The position numbers and the translations under genes are program-made. Positions 1 through 6,850 of a DNA stretch of 64,000 nucleotides are shown piece by piece; within the stretch, counting starts at the first letter, position 1, and each line of letters begins with the position of its first letter. Source of the stretch: a virus; IMG/VR virus record IMGVR_UViG_3300037628_000218, positions 1-64,000 of that record; one strand, written 5' to 3'. The notes under the pieces were generated by a model that had not been told where the DNA came from, made no database searches, and worked only from the letters and a program-made list of their open reading frames with translations.

Positions 1-115
1 CTACAAAAGTACACCCGTTACTAATATACTCTTTACCGTCTGACATGAGTATCAAAAAAGACGGATTATTACGATAAGATTCTTCTACATACCCTACTAA
101 TCTAATAAATTTCAT
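1..115 (-). CDS. BspA-type leucine-rich repeat protein, N-terminal part (cut by window edge)
   Basis: Only the first 38 codons lie in the window, starting at the ATG at 113-115; the rest lies beyond the left edge. The sequence is identical to the start of the gene at 480-959, so this is a third paralogue of the MKF(I/V)... family with the shared LILMSDGKEYIS motif. It has its own early-type promoter at 154-181. Function is unknown; the family resemblance to BspA/DUF285 repeats comes from its paralogues. Confidence 0.75.
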   Translation of the reverse strand, partial: MKFIRLVGYVEESYRNNPSFLILMSDGKEYISNGCTFV

Positions 116-127
116 AATCTTAAACCT
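1..127. repeat. 127-bp perfect direct repeat, copy 1
   Basis: Bases 1-127 are identical to 845-971. The repeat covers the 5' end of two paralogous LRR genes and the ribosome-binding leader. Its true left boundary is outside the window. Confidence 0.95.
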
Positions 128-153
128 TTTTGCCGTTTGTTTAAGTTGTACCC

Positions 154-181
154 ATTTTAACAGCCTTAAAACTACTGTCAA
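154..181 (-). promoter_or_regulatory. early-type promoter for the partial LRR gene
   Basis: On the minus strand TTGACA (176-181), 16 bp, TAAAAT (154-159), followed by a leader containing ACAACTTAAACAAA that is shared with the other early promoters of the region. Confidence 0.75.
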
Positions 182-479
182 CACCTATTTCTAATACTCT
201 AAAGTTTAAAGATTGTTATAGTATTTATAACCCCCCACCTTGGGAGTTCCTACCAACCATTACTACATCAATCTAGGTAAACGCTCCCACACCTTCACAA
301 GCTCTAAAACCCTTCAACCCACCCTAGCCCTCCATTGATCCTCGGAGCTTCCTTGCAGCTTCTCATAAACTATTAAGACTCCCTATAAGCAGCCTGCTAG
401 GGATCTTGTAGGACGCTACAAGTAAGCTTAAAAGTGTAGTACTACATTAGTACTAGGTTAAGTTATATCTAGTTATTAG
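182..479. other. non-coding region with several hairpins
   Basis: No credible gene. The stretch holds a perfect 7-bp hairpin at 405-422 (CTTGTAG, 4-base loop, CTACAAG), a second at 380-403 (TCCCTA/TAGGGA with extra inner pairing), and two copies of the palindrome TAGTACTA at 437-444 and 448-455. It may be a structured RNA downstream of the 159-residue LRR gene, or a recombination scar. Confidence 0.5.
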
Positions 480-959
480 CTAGGGTTGGTATGGGCAGCC
501 TCGGAACATGCACATAACCTCAGCATCCTCGTTTATGTTGCCAGTAAATTCTGTTAACGCACGACAACGCTCAAATATACAATTTCCATAAAGTAAGCTA
601 GGTAAGTCACTTGTAAACTTTGATAACTTCTGACAATTATAAAACATATCGTTAGCAATAACTACACTAGATAGGTCCTCGTCAAATTCTGTTATACCCT
701 CTATACCCATGTAACCCCAAAACATACAGCTAGTATTAACCACTTTACCTATGTCTATCGCACTAGAGAGTAGTAACTTGTTAACGTGGTGGGTACATGT
801 AGGGTGTTCAGCTTCTAGCCTGTCTATATTCTTTGTTGTATTCTCTACAAAAGTACACCCGTTACTAATATACTCTTTACCGTCTGACATGAGTATCAAA
901 AAAGACGGATTATTACGATAAGATTCTTCTACATACCCTACTAATCTAATAAATTTCAT
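480..959 (-). CDS. BspA-type leucine-rich repeat protein (159 aa)
   Basis: The N-terminal domain (about residues 1-40, with LILMSDGKEYIS) is shared with two other genes here. After it come about four degenerate 23-residue repeats of the form MFxxCxxLTxFxxxLPSL, typical of BspA/DUF285 leucine-rich repeats. There is no signal peptide or membrane segment. The first 38 residues are DNA-identical to the partial gene at the left edge. LRRs of this type bind other proteins; the partner is unknown. A GAGG ribosome-binding site precedes the ATG. Confidence 0.75.
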   Translation of the reverse strand: MKFIRLVGYVEESYRNNPSFLILMSDGKEYISNGCTFVENTTKNIDRLEAEHPTCTHHVNKLLLSSAIDIGKVVNTSCMFWGYMGIEGITEFDEDLSSVVIANDMFYNCQKLSKFTSDLPSLLYGNCIFERCRALTEFTGNINEDAEVMCMFRGCPYQP

Positions 960-971
960 AATCTTAAACCT
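845..971. repeat. 127-bp perfect direct repeat, copy 2
   Basis: Identical to 1-127; identity stops at 972. Perfect identity between paralogues that otherwise diverge suggests recent duplication or gene conversion. Confidence 0.95.
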
Positions 972-1105
972 CGCTTATTAATATCTTGACACGCTATAAA
1001 ACCGCTATGCCATGCCTCACTAAGTGTCTTAGCCTTACACTCCCAAGCTATCCCATTCTTTAAACCGCTAGCAGTATAACCCCCTGATACTTTCTTGATT
1101 AACAT
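956..1105 (-). CDS. small unknown protein (49 aa)
   Basis: The open frame runs back to 1156, but the ATG at 1105 is preceded at the right distance by AGGGGC, so the 49-residue form (MLIKKVSGG...) is preferred. Lys-rich and soluble, with one Cys pair; not recognised. Its 3' end overlaps the start of the LRR gene by 4 bp. Confidence 0.6.
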   Translation of the reverse strand: MLIKKVSGGYTASGLKNGIAWECKAKTLSEAWHSGFIACQDINKRGLRL

Positions 1106-1107
1106 AA

Positions 1108-1191
1108 TTAAGCCCCTAATGTTATGGTTAGAACTGTTACTAAGATAGTACCCCAAATAGTGCCGTTAATTATGTTGTTAAAATCAATCAT
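1108..1191 (-). CDS. 27-residue single-pass membrane peptide
   Basis: ATG at 1189-1191 and stop at 1108-1110. It encodes MIDFNNIING followed by a hydrophobic segment TIWGTILVTVLTITLGA. It is the first ORF behind the early promoter at 1223-1250, and its stop overlaps the ribosome-binding region of the next gene, so the two look like a small operon. Function unknown. Confidence 0.55.
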   Translation of the reverse strand: MIDFNNIINGTIWGTILVTVLTITLGA

Positions 1192-1222
1192 TGTACTTAC
1201 TCGCTTTGTTTAAGTTGTAGCT

Positions 1223-1250
1223 ATCTTATCAGGTTGGTTAGTGGTGTCAA
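1223..1250 (-). promoter_or_regulatory. early-type promoter
   Basis: Minus strand: TTGACA-like TTGACA (1245-1250), 16 bp, TAAGAT (1223-1228), then the conserved leader AGCTACAACTTAAACAAAGC. Drives the small peptide genes at 1108-1191 and 956-1105. Confidence 0.8.
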
Positions 1251-1267
1251 CACCTTATTTAGGGGTT

Positions 1268-2023
1268 TTACCTAAAACCGTTTAACTCACTGCTAAAACC
1301 CTTTAGTGAGGTGCAAGTGTTGAACATACCGAATTCCACTTTTAACATTGGTAACTTGCTGTTAAAGCTAGTTAACTTGAAACAACCGTTAAACATACAC
1401 CAGCCGTTAACTAACAGCGGTAACTTACTACTAAACTCAATTAATGCTGAACACTCGCTAAACATCCACATAGACGTTACTAGACTTGGTAACGCTATAC
1501 TAAACTCGGTTATTGCTGTACACTTATTAAACATAGTATCGGCATATTTTAAACTTGGCAACTCTATACTAAACTCGGTTAGCGAAGTGCAACCCTCAAA
1601 AGTAGACCTCGCCCATTTTAATCTTGGTAACTCACTGTTAAAACTAGTTAACTTAGAACAACCATTAAACATACCCTTAGCATCTAATAAACTGGGTAAC
1701 TCGCTATCAAACTTGGTTAGCGAAGTGCAACCCTCAAACATATAACCACCATCAACTAAACTCGGTAACTCGCTATTAAACTCGGTTAACTTAGAACAAC
1801 CATTAAACATACCATTAGCATTAACTAAACTAGCTAGCTCCACACTCTCAGAATTAAGTAGGGCAGGAAAATAACTGATTAGCGACCCTGTAACTTTGTT
1901 AGTGTACTCTACAAAAATATCCCCATGCGATATGTATTCTTTACCGTCTGACATTAGTATCAGATACAAGGGTAAACCCCCGTAAGATCTTTCCACGTAT
2001 TTTAGCAATTTAACAAATTTCAT
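1268..2023 (-). CDS. BspA-type leucine-rich repeat protein with eight repeats (251 aa)
   Basis: Residues 1-65 form the shared N-terminal domain (MKFVKLLKYVERSYG, LILMSDGKEYIS). Residues from about 66 to the end are eight tandem 23-residue repeats of the pattern ELPSLxxxxxMFxGCxxLTxFxS, regular enough to give a curved LRR solenoid. The conserved GC(S/T)xL positions and the lack of cytoplasmic signal or anchor match BspA/DUF285 repeats, known in protein-binding surface proteins. Whether the phage uses it inside the cell or on the particle is not clear. It has its own early promoter (2056-2083). Confidence 0.8.
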   Translation of the reverse strand: MKFVKLLKYVERSYGGLPLYLILMSDGKEYISHGDIFVEYTNKVTGSLISYFPALLNSESVELASLVNANGMFNGCSKLTEFNSELPSLVDGGYMFEGCTSLTKFDSELPSLLDAKGMFNGCSKLTSFNSELPRLKWARSTFEGCTSLTEFSIELPSLKYADTMFNKCTAITEFSIALPSLVTSMWMFSECSALIEFSSKLPLLVNGWCMFNGCFKLTSFNSKLPMLKVEFGMFNTCTSLKGFSSELNGFR

Positions 2024-2055
2024 AATCTTGTACTCGCTTTGTTTAAGTTGTAGCT

Positions 2056-2083
2056 ATTTTAACAGACTGATTAGAGCTGTCAA
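2056..2083 (-). promoter_or_regulatory. early-type promoter
   Basis: Minus strand: TTGACA (2078-2083), 16 bp, TAAAAT (2056-2061), then AGCTACAACTTAAACAAAGC. Drives the eight-repeat LRR gene. Confidence 0.8.
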
Positions 2084-2090
2084 CCACTTA

Positions 2091-2399
2091 TTAACTAAAT
2101 AACCTAATAAAGCCTATTACTACACATACGTATAAACCACCGCATAGAAACCAAAAAGGGCAGTACGGGGGTATTAGTGGGGTTTTTTCAGCCTCTTTGG
2201 TTCGCTCTTTGATCTGCTGAATTAGATTAAACCTCACAACTTGAGTTAGTGCGTCTAAAATATCGGCTAGAATGTCAAGTTTAACTATCCCACAGGATCT
2301 AAGGACTACCCCCTCCCGTATATCCTTTAAGAGCCTATCAAAACTATGTTGTACCCCTTCGAGTACCTTTCTATGAATGTCAAGAGTTGCATCATTCAT
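2091..2399 (-). CDS. unknown protein with C-terminal membrane segment (102 aa)
   Basis: A charged helical N-terminal part (residues 1-70) is followed by a hydrophobic C-terminus (about 80-102, FWFLCGGLYVCVVIGFI), which suggests a tail-anchored protein. Its first residues MNDATL are shared with the gene at 3786-3983, a hint of leader or N-terminus exchange between cassettes. It overlaps the upstream gene by 8 bp. Confidence 0.6.
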   Translation of the reverse strand: MNDATLDIHRKVLEGVQHSFDRLLKDIREGVVLRSCGIVKLDILADILDALTQVVRFNLIQQIKERTKEAEKTPLIPPYCPFWFLCGGLYVCVVIGFIRLFS

Positions 2400-2703
2400 T
2401 AGTAGCCACCTCTAAAGCTTTCAGTGCTTTATTAGCTTTTCTTACATCAATGCAGACTATAGCCACCACAGCCCTGGGGTACTTCTTTTTGATATTAAGC
2501 AATGCTTGCTTTACAGTACCCTTAGCATACCATGACAAGTATTCGTCTATATAGCAGCACTCACAGAAAGGAGGTAAAACCTTAACCCGTAGATTCAAGC
2601 CTGCCCCTGTAGACCAGTGTCCAGCCATAACAGCACCCCCTGCTTTACCGTAAAACTTGCAGTTCATTACAGCCTCTAAACTTTTCAACTGTGTCTTACT
2701 CAT
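2392..2703 (-). CDS. unknown protein (103 aa)
   Basis: Basic soluble protein with a central CECC cluster near residue 50. Directly behind an early promoter and the conserved leader, so it is expressed as an early cassette. No family recognised. Confidence 0.6.
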   Translation of the reverse strand: MSKTQLKSLEAVMNCKFYGKAGGAVMAGHWSTGAGLNLRVKVLPPFCECCYIDEYLSWYAKGTVKQALLNIKKKYPRAVVAIVCIDVRKANKALKALEVATNE

Positions 2704-2735
2704 AATCTTGTACTCGCTTTGTTTAAGTTGTAGCT

Positions 2736-2763
2736 ATCTTAACAGTCCTATATCTACTGTCAA
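2736..2763 (-). promoter_or_regulatory. early-type promoter
   Basis: Minus strand: TTGACA (2758-2763), 16 bp, TAAGAT (2736-2741), then the full conserved leader ending GCGAGTACAAGATTATG at the next gene. Confidence 0.85.
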
Positions 2764-2767
2764 CCTC

Positions 2768-3043
2768 TTATTTAGGAATAAACGCATATCGGTAATAATT
2801 ACCTTCAAACTTTAATATTCCTGAGCCAGTAGCCTGCCGCATCTCTATATAGTCCTGACTATAATTATAGGGTTCGTTGTTACACTCTAAACCCCCGTCA
2901 AAAATTATTATACCGCTTCCAACGTCTAATTTAGAGTTTGTAAAGAAAACCGTCCTACCTTTTAAGTTCATCTCTTTAATAACAGGAACCTTAAGAGGGT
3001 TAATATAAATAGATAGCTCTATAATAGCCTTGTTGTAATACAT
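2768..3043 (-). CDS. unknown protein (91 aa)
   Basis: Predicted mainly beta, soluble. No motif recognised. It lies between two early promoters as a single-gene cassette. Confidence 0.55.
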   Translation of the reverse strand: MYYNKAIIELSIYINPLKVPVIKEMNLKGRTVFFTNSKLDVGSGIIIFDGGLECNNEPYNYSQDYIEMRQATGSGILKFEGNYYRYAFIPK

Positions 3044-3076
3044 ATTTAGACCCTCTTAGAAATTTAAGTTGCAACT

Positions 3077-3104
3077 TCTTTAACAGACTGATTAGAGCTG
3101 TCAA
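3077..3104 (-). promoter_or_regulatory. early-type promoter
   Basis: Minus strand: TTGACA (3099-3104), 16 bp, TAAAGA (3077-3082), then a shortened leader (GCAACTTAAA). Drives 2768-3043. Confidence 0.7.
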
Positions 3105-3114
3105 CCACTTATTA

Positions 3115-3750
3115 CTAATTAGTTAAGCCATCCTTAAAAATCTTTATAATTACACTATCTAGTATAATAGATTGGCCTGTAGTACAACGCCCCCAATATT
3201 CACCATCTAGCGTACACTCACCATATGCCTCTAATTTCGCTATTAGCCATCTATCACATGCCCACCATTCGTAAATTTCAGGGTAGGTCTCAAACTCCAT
3301 TGCTTCTAATTTATCGCAAATATCTAAAAATCGGTTTAGTGTCTTAGTCTCAAAGCTATCTAAACGTAACGCCAAAGCCACATGCTCCTTGGTATGGGGG
3401 TTTAGTCCATCATATGCAGCATCTCCTAGCGTGTATATCTTATGATATATAACGTTATAAACGTCCTGCGCCTTATCTCTCAAATACTCGTAGCGTTCTA
3501 GTTCAGAATCCCGTTCGCTTTCTGTTAGATTTTGATAATAAGTACCAATATCAATATGACCATAAGGAACATTATTGGTTATATCCTCATATTCCATAGG
3601 TGCGTCCTCACCTTCAAGGCTTTTTTGTATCACGTATTCAATCAGGGTAGTTTGACAGCATTGGACATAGCCACCAACAAACTTGGAAACTGCGTTCTGT
3701 TGTTCAGACGTTGGAGCTGCGTTATATTCTTCTAAAGTAGTTATAAGCAT
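3115..3750 (-). CDS. unknown acidic helical protein (211 aa)
   Basis: Soluble, acidic, rich in Tyr and Glu, with helices through residues 70-170. No catalytic motif is obvious. The start follows the conserved early leader (AAGCGAGTAAACAAA then ATG). Not recognised. Confidence 0.6.
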   Translation of the reverse strand: MLITTLEEYNAAPTSEQQNAVSKFVGGYVQCCQTTLIEYVIQKSLEGEDAPMEYEDITNNVPYGHIDIGTYYQNLTESERDSELERYEYLRDKAQDVYNVIYHKIYTLGDAAYDGLNPHTKEHVALALRLDSFETKTLNRFLDICDKLEAMEFETYPEIYEWWACDRWLIAKLEAYGECTLDGEYWGRCTTGQSIILDSVIIKIFKDGLTN

Positions 3751-3785
3751 TTTGTTTACTCGCTTTGTTTAAAATGTTGTTTCGT

Positions 3786-3983
3786 TTAAGTTGTAGCCAT
3801 CTTAACAGTTCTGTATCTAGTGTCAACTATTATTTCAGCACACGTAACCAAATATTGCAATTCCTCGAATAACTCAAGATAGACTATAGACTCTTTGGAA
3901 TACCATTTACTATTGTCGGCTACCCATCTAGCTTTCAACCTGTCTTTAATGTTTATATATACCTCAAGCGTTGCATCATTCAT
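3786..3983 (-). CDS. unknown small protein (65 aa)
   Basis: Begins MNDATLEVY, like the gene at 2091-2399. Its last 14 codons run through the -35 and -10 elements of the next gene's promoter (3799-3826), so coding and regulatory sequence overlap. This may be a natural read-through extension of a shorter protein. Confidence 0.5.
   Translation of the reverse strand: MNDATLEVYINIKDRLKARWVADNSKWYSKESIVYLELFEELQYLVTCAEIIVDTRYRTVKMATT
3799..3826 (-). promoter_or_regulatory. early-type promoter inside the end of a gene
   Basis: Minus strand: TTGACA (3821-3826), 16 bp, TAAGAT (3799-3804), then GGCTACAACTTAAACGAAAC. Drives 3115-3750 and lies within the 3' end of 3786-3983. Confidence 0.75.
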
Positions 3984-4016
3984 CTTAGTATTCCTAGTTT
4001 CGTTTAAGTTCTAGCT

Positions 4017-4045
4017 ACCTTAACAAACCACTTTCAGCCTGTAAA
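4017..4045 (-). promoter_or_regulatory. early-type promoter, variant
   Basis: Minus strand: TTTACA (4040-4045), 17 bp, TAAGGT (4017-4022), then AGCTAGAACTTAAACGAAAC. Drives 3786-3983. Confidence 0.6.
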
Positions 4046-4053
4046 GGTTTATT

Positions 4054-4275
4054 TTAAAATAATTCTAATTGTAGGTGACTATCCCCAAGTATATAAAAAG
4101 CCTCGTCTAGTTCAAAAGCTTCTACCTGACAACAATCAGAAACCTCTATAAAATCATGGTGAGTGGAGGTAAACCCCCAGTATTCTGTAGTGCCGATGCC
4201 CTCGTCGATTACTATAATGCTGCAAGGTTTTTCACAGTGTCCACAAATCATTTCAGTATTGTGCATATTCGTCAA
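4054..4275 (-). CDS. small zinc-ribbon-like protein (73 aa)
   Basis: CGHCEKPC near residue 10 and SDCCQ near residue 48 give a plausible four-cysteine zinc site. The C-terminus is acidic. Function unknown. It lies 6 bp after the gene at 4282-4620, probably in one transcript. Confidence 0.6.
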   Translation of the reverse strand: MTNMHNTEMICGHCEKPCSIIVIDEGIGTTEYWGFTSTHHDFIEVSDCCQVEAFELDEAFYILGDSHLQLELF

Positions 4276-4281
4276 CCTTTA

Positions 4282-4620
4282 TTAGTCAAGATGCCCAGCG
4301 CACATTAAGGAATGGTGTACACTCTCCCCAAATATATGGCAAGCCTTTGTAGCGTCGTTTGTATCAATAACTTCTGCCCCATATACAATACGGTGGCTTT
4401 TACCCCGTTTTACCCAAATAACAGCACAATCCCCTTCATCAAAACTAGCTAGAAGATCAAACCCCCGCCCTGCTATATGATACCCTTCAATAGCTTGCGC
4501 TAGTATCAATGTTGGCGCAGCTCCTACAAAGTCACCACAGAATCTAACAACGTGTTGCGGAGTGCCTGAAATATGCCCTGTGTACTCCAAACCTATTGTA
4601 TAGCGTGCATCATCATTCAT
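4282..4620 (-). CDS. unknown protein (112 aa)
   Basis: Soluble mixed alpha/beta protein; no family recognised. First gene behind the promoter at 4653-4681. Confidence 0.55.
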   Translation of the reverse strand: MNDDARYTIGLEYTGHISGTPQHVVRFCGDFVGAAPTLILAQAIEGYHIAGRGFDLLASFDEGDCAVIWVKRGKSHRIVYGAEVIDTNDATKACHIFGESVHHSLMCAGHLD

Positions 4621-4652
4621 TATACTGTACTCGTTTTGTTTAAGTTGTAGCT

Positions 4653-4681
4653 ATCTTACTAAAGGTGTTTCAGCCTGTAAA
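4653..4681 (-). promoter_or_regulatory. early-type promoter, variant
   Basis: Minus strand: TTTACA (4676-4681), 17 bp, TAAGAT (4653-4658), then AGCTACAACTTAAACAAAAC. Drives 4282-4620 and 4054-4275. Confidence 0.7.
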
Positions 4682-4705
4682 GCTTTATTTTAAAATACTC
4701 TGAAG

Positions 4706-5305
4706 TTATGCACTTACAGGAATCAAAACCCACCCCCCGAACTTACTAGAACCCTGTATACTTGCTAGACGCTCCCGCCTTGTTTGTACCGTTATTTTGG
4801 ATTGACCCATTACTGCCTGATTTAACTGTTGTGTGTCTAATACTATATCATCATTCAAGCGCGTCCTACTTAAAGAATTACCACGTTCATCCTGGGTACT
4901 AAAGGTTTCACATTTAGTTAAATCTACCTTCAACTCTAAAGGTCGCGTTTGGTCAATAATACGTTGTACTTGGGGGTAGTAACCAGACAGATCAACTAGG
5001 TTGCATGTTTTTGGACAATAGAACCCCTCTCCCAGCTCAGTGTTGCACCAGTGGATTCTTTGACCGTCTGAACCATACAAAACTGAACCGTCACTATGCA
5101 AGTAGTTTAAATACTCGCGCATATCCTTTTTACCTACCGCACTAGCTACCCACTGCCAAGCTGTTTTTGGTTTAGCTGGCAAGGAGGGCATAAAGTATTT
5201 GTAAAGTGCTTCTAGCTCACTGTTTGGGTTATCGTCAAGGCTCTTTGTTACATATTCAAAAGCTTGCTTGCGTGTCATTGCTTTAACATTACTATTAAGT
5301 TTCAT
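4706..5305 (-). CDS. unknown protein (199 aa)
   Basis: An N-terminal helical part (1-60) is followed by a Trp-rich region and a C-terminal half with WCNTELGEGFYCPKTC, where the Cys spacing could hold a metal. The C-terminus (GGWVLIPVSA) looks like a beta strand. No known family identified. Own early promoter at 5351-5378. Confidence 0.6.
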   Translation of the reverse strand: MKLNSNVKAMTRKQAFEYVTKSLDDNPNSELEALYKYFMPSLPAKPKTAWQWVASAVGKKDMREYLNYLHSDGSVLYGSDGQRIHWCNTELGEGFYCPKTCNLVDLSGYYPQVQRIIDQTRPLELKVDLTKCETFSTQDERGNSLSRTRLNDDIVLDTQQLNQAVMGQSKITVQTRRERLASIQGSSKFGGWVLIPVSA

Positions 5306-5350
5306 TCTATATACACCTGTTTGCTTGCTTGTTTCGTTTAAGTTGCAACT

Positions 5351-5378
5351 ACTTTAACAGCCTTGTAACCACTGTCAA
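5351..5378 (-). promoter_or_regulatory. early-type promoter
   Basis: Minus strand: TTGACA (5373-5378), 16 bp, TAAAGT (5351-5356), then AGTTGCAACTTAAACGAAAC. Drives 4706-5305. Confidence 0.75.
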
Positions 5379-5731
5379 CACTTATTTTTAATATTCTCTA
5401 CACTATCACGCCACTTTCGTCCTGTCACTGTCAAATTATCGCTATGATACACGTTTCCAATCGTTAACCTAGCCACTAGCAACAACTGCCTTGCTATGCC
5501 CCTCCTACGCTTACCAGGCTGTGTATACACGCTTTTAATAGTCTTGTTAGCCTCTACTATTAAGCAGCTATCAAAAGGGGTGCTAGTGCCTCCCTGTGAG
5601 TTCCTATGACAAAACCTATAGCTGTTATTAGATGCTTTCAATATTACCACGTCTAAGCCAAATTTGTGAGGTGTTAAAGTTTCTAGCAGCTTGTAGCAGT
5701 TAAGCGGTTTTAAGGTGTTAATATCAAACAT
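5375..5731 (-). CDS. GNAT-like N-acetyltransferase fold protein (118 aa)
   Basis: Residues about 68-90 read KSVYTQPGKRRRGIARQLLL. This fits the acetyl-CoA binding motif A of GNAT enzymes (V-x-P-x-x-R/Q-R/G-x-G-I/A). It is followed by VYHSDNLTVTGRKW, a C-terminal extension often seen in short phage GNAT-like proteins. At 118 residues it is shorter than a full GNAT (about 140-150). Substrate unknown; protein or DNA-base modification are both possible. Confidence 0.5.
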   Translation of the reverse strand: MFDINTLKPLNCYKLLETLTPHKFGLDVVILKASNNSYRFCHRNSQGGTSTPFDSCLIVEANKTIKSVYTQPGKRRRGIARQLLLVARLTIGNVYHSDNLTVTGRKWRDSVENIKNKC

Positions 5732-5740
5732 AGTAAACCC

Positions 5741-6031
5741 TTATATTAAACCATCTAAATTGCCACGTACAGCATAAACTAAACCCTTGCCAGCTATTCG
5801 GGTAATTTTATCCCTGCTAGCACTCCTAAAACCTTTATTGTCTTTGCTAGTGTTAGCTAGTGCTATTGTGAATAGATCACTGTACCCGTTGTGGCTACCA
5901 GGGCTTGCGACTAACTGCCCGTTTAATTTACGAGCTGAACCGTCTTTTTTAATGAAGTTAACAGTTACCACCTGCCCGTGTAAGTCTTCTAGTATGCTGT
6001 CAACCTCTTTTCTATTTAGAAAGTTAGTCAT
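5741..6031 (-). CDS. small beta-rich protein (96 aa)
   Basis: Contains VTVNFIKKDGSARKLNGQ, resembling the KKDG(S/T)xR turn of small SH3-like phage and plasmid proteins (DUF2693-like; tentative). A strong AAGGAGG site lies within the end of the preceding 46-residue gene, so the two are co-translated. Confidence 0.55.
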   Translation of the reverse strand: MTNFLNRKEVDSILEDLHGQVVTVNFIKKDGSARKLNGQLVASPGSHNGYSDLFTIALANTSKDNKGFRSASRDKITRIAGKGLVYAVRGNLDGLI

Positions 6032-6032
6032 C

Positions 6033-6173
6033 TTATAATTCCTCCTTAATTATCCAGAGTTGGCGGCGGTTCTTCTTTAACCTGCGCATAGATACCTTGC
6101 GTTCACGAGCGGTTTGCCGTTCTGTTTTAGGTTGCTGGCGTTTGCGTAACTTTTGAGTTTGAATATTAAACAT
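6033..6173 (-). CDS. 46-residue highly basic peptide
   Basis: ATG at 6171-6173, stop at 6033-6035. About 16 of 46 residues are Arg or Lys (for example KLRKRQQPKTERQTARERK), and the rest are mostly Gln and hydrophobic. This composition suits nucleic-acid or ribosome binding. The stop codon lies between the ribosome-binding site and start of the next gene. Confidence 0.6.
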   Translation of the reverse strand: MFNIQTQKLRKRQQPKTERQTARERKVSMRRLKKNRRQLWIIKEEL

Positions 6174-6177
6174 ACAA

Positions 6178-6492
6178 TTAACCCTTTTTGTGGTTGTTAG
6201 TAAATGCTATTTGATAGCCTATACGATTAATTAATAACTGTACTGTTGTTACAGCTAGTGTATTGTTAACCATTAATTTAGTTGCCATCGCCGCTATCAA
6301 AGGCTTGGCATTTTTGCCCTGGCAGTCGAGGATTTGAAAAGTCACGCACCCATTACAGATAAACTTTCTGACAGCTAAAAAGGCGTGTCCATTTCTATTA
6401 TGAACGTGAGCTATGCCGTTCTTTTGAGCTTCTCGCATAGCTTTAATAATGTTTTTCAGTACCGCTGTGCCGAATGATGTTTTAGTGATCAT
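6178..6492 (-). CDS. unknown protein (104 aa)
   Basis: Basic, soluble, with one FICNGCVTF segment. First gene of a four-gene unit (6492 to 5375) behind the promoter at 6524-6551. Not recognised. Confidence 0.55.
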   Translation of the reverse strand: MITKTSFGTAVLKNIIKAMREAQKNGIAHVHNRNGHAFLAVRKFICNGCVTFQILDCQGKNAKPLIAAMATKLMVNNTLAVTTVQLLINRIGYQIAFTNNHKKG

Positions 6493-6523
6493 TTTGTTTA
6501 CTCGCTTTGTTTAAGTTGTAGCT

Positions 6524-6551
6524 ACCTTAACAGCATTATTTCTACTGTCAA
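6524..6551 (-). promoter_or_regulatory. early-type promoter (leftward)
   Basis: Minus strand: TTGACA (6546-6551), 16 bp, TAAGGT (6524-6529), then AGCTACAACTTAAACAAAGC. It is back-to-back with the plus-strand promoter at 6634-6661. Confidence 0.8.
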
Positions 6552-6633
6552 CAAGTATCTACATTTTATTTTAGAGGCTTCTATATACTCTTTATATACA
6601 TATACCAACTTTAAACTATTTAAAAATAAAGGA

Positions 6634-6661
6634 TTGACAGCAACTTCTAGCATGTTAAGAT
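6634..6661 (+). promoter_or_regulatory. early-type promoter facing right
   Basis: Plus strand: TTGACA (6634-6639), 16 bp, TAAGAT (6656-6661). Same spacing and -10 as the leftward early promoters, but lacking their ACAACTTAAAC leader. It is the only convincing rightward sigma70-type promoter seen. Confidence 0.65.
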
Positions 6662-6740
6662 TCAACAACTACTAACAAGAGGGCGACAACTTCGCCTTGT
6701 TGAAGGTAGTCGCACATGGAAAGTGCGACTTGTTGCCCTA
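6661..6740 (+). ncRNA. candidate structured small RNA or leader
   Basis: Starts at the rightward promoter. TTCAACAA (6661-6668) can pair with TTGTTGAA (6697-6704), enclosing a GGCGA/TCGCC hairpin (6682-6696). It is followed by a perfect 8-bp hairpin AGTCGCAC/GTGCGACT (6708-6730). GGGCGACAA (6681-6689) can instead pair with TTGTTGCCC (6730-6738), so two exclusive folds exist. A GGAGGAGG-like run follows at about 6745. No protein of length explains the region. Confidence 0.45.
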
Positions 6741-6820
6741 AAGGGAGGAGGTAAGTGTGGGCGGTGGTTTTGTAAGCATGCAAATAGAATGCCAAGAACT
6801 TTTATTATTATAATTTAAGT

Positions 6821-6835
6821 TGGCATGATCTGTGC
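6821..6835 (+). promoter_or_regulatory. possible sigma54-like -24/-12 element
   Basis: TGGCAT, 5 bp, GTGC keeps the GG-N10-GC spacing of sigma54 promoters, but the -12 block is imperfect (GTGC for TTGC). Single occurrence; chance is a serious alternative. Confidence 0.2.
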
Positions 6836-6850
6836 TTGTAATATTCTTAA

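Noticed and set aside
1311-1745. 144-codon plus-strand frame with regular repeats
   Set aside because: It is the antisense image of the LRR repeats at 1268-2023; repeats without stops on one strand give open frames on the other. No start signals.
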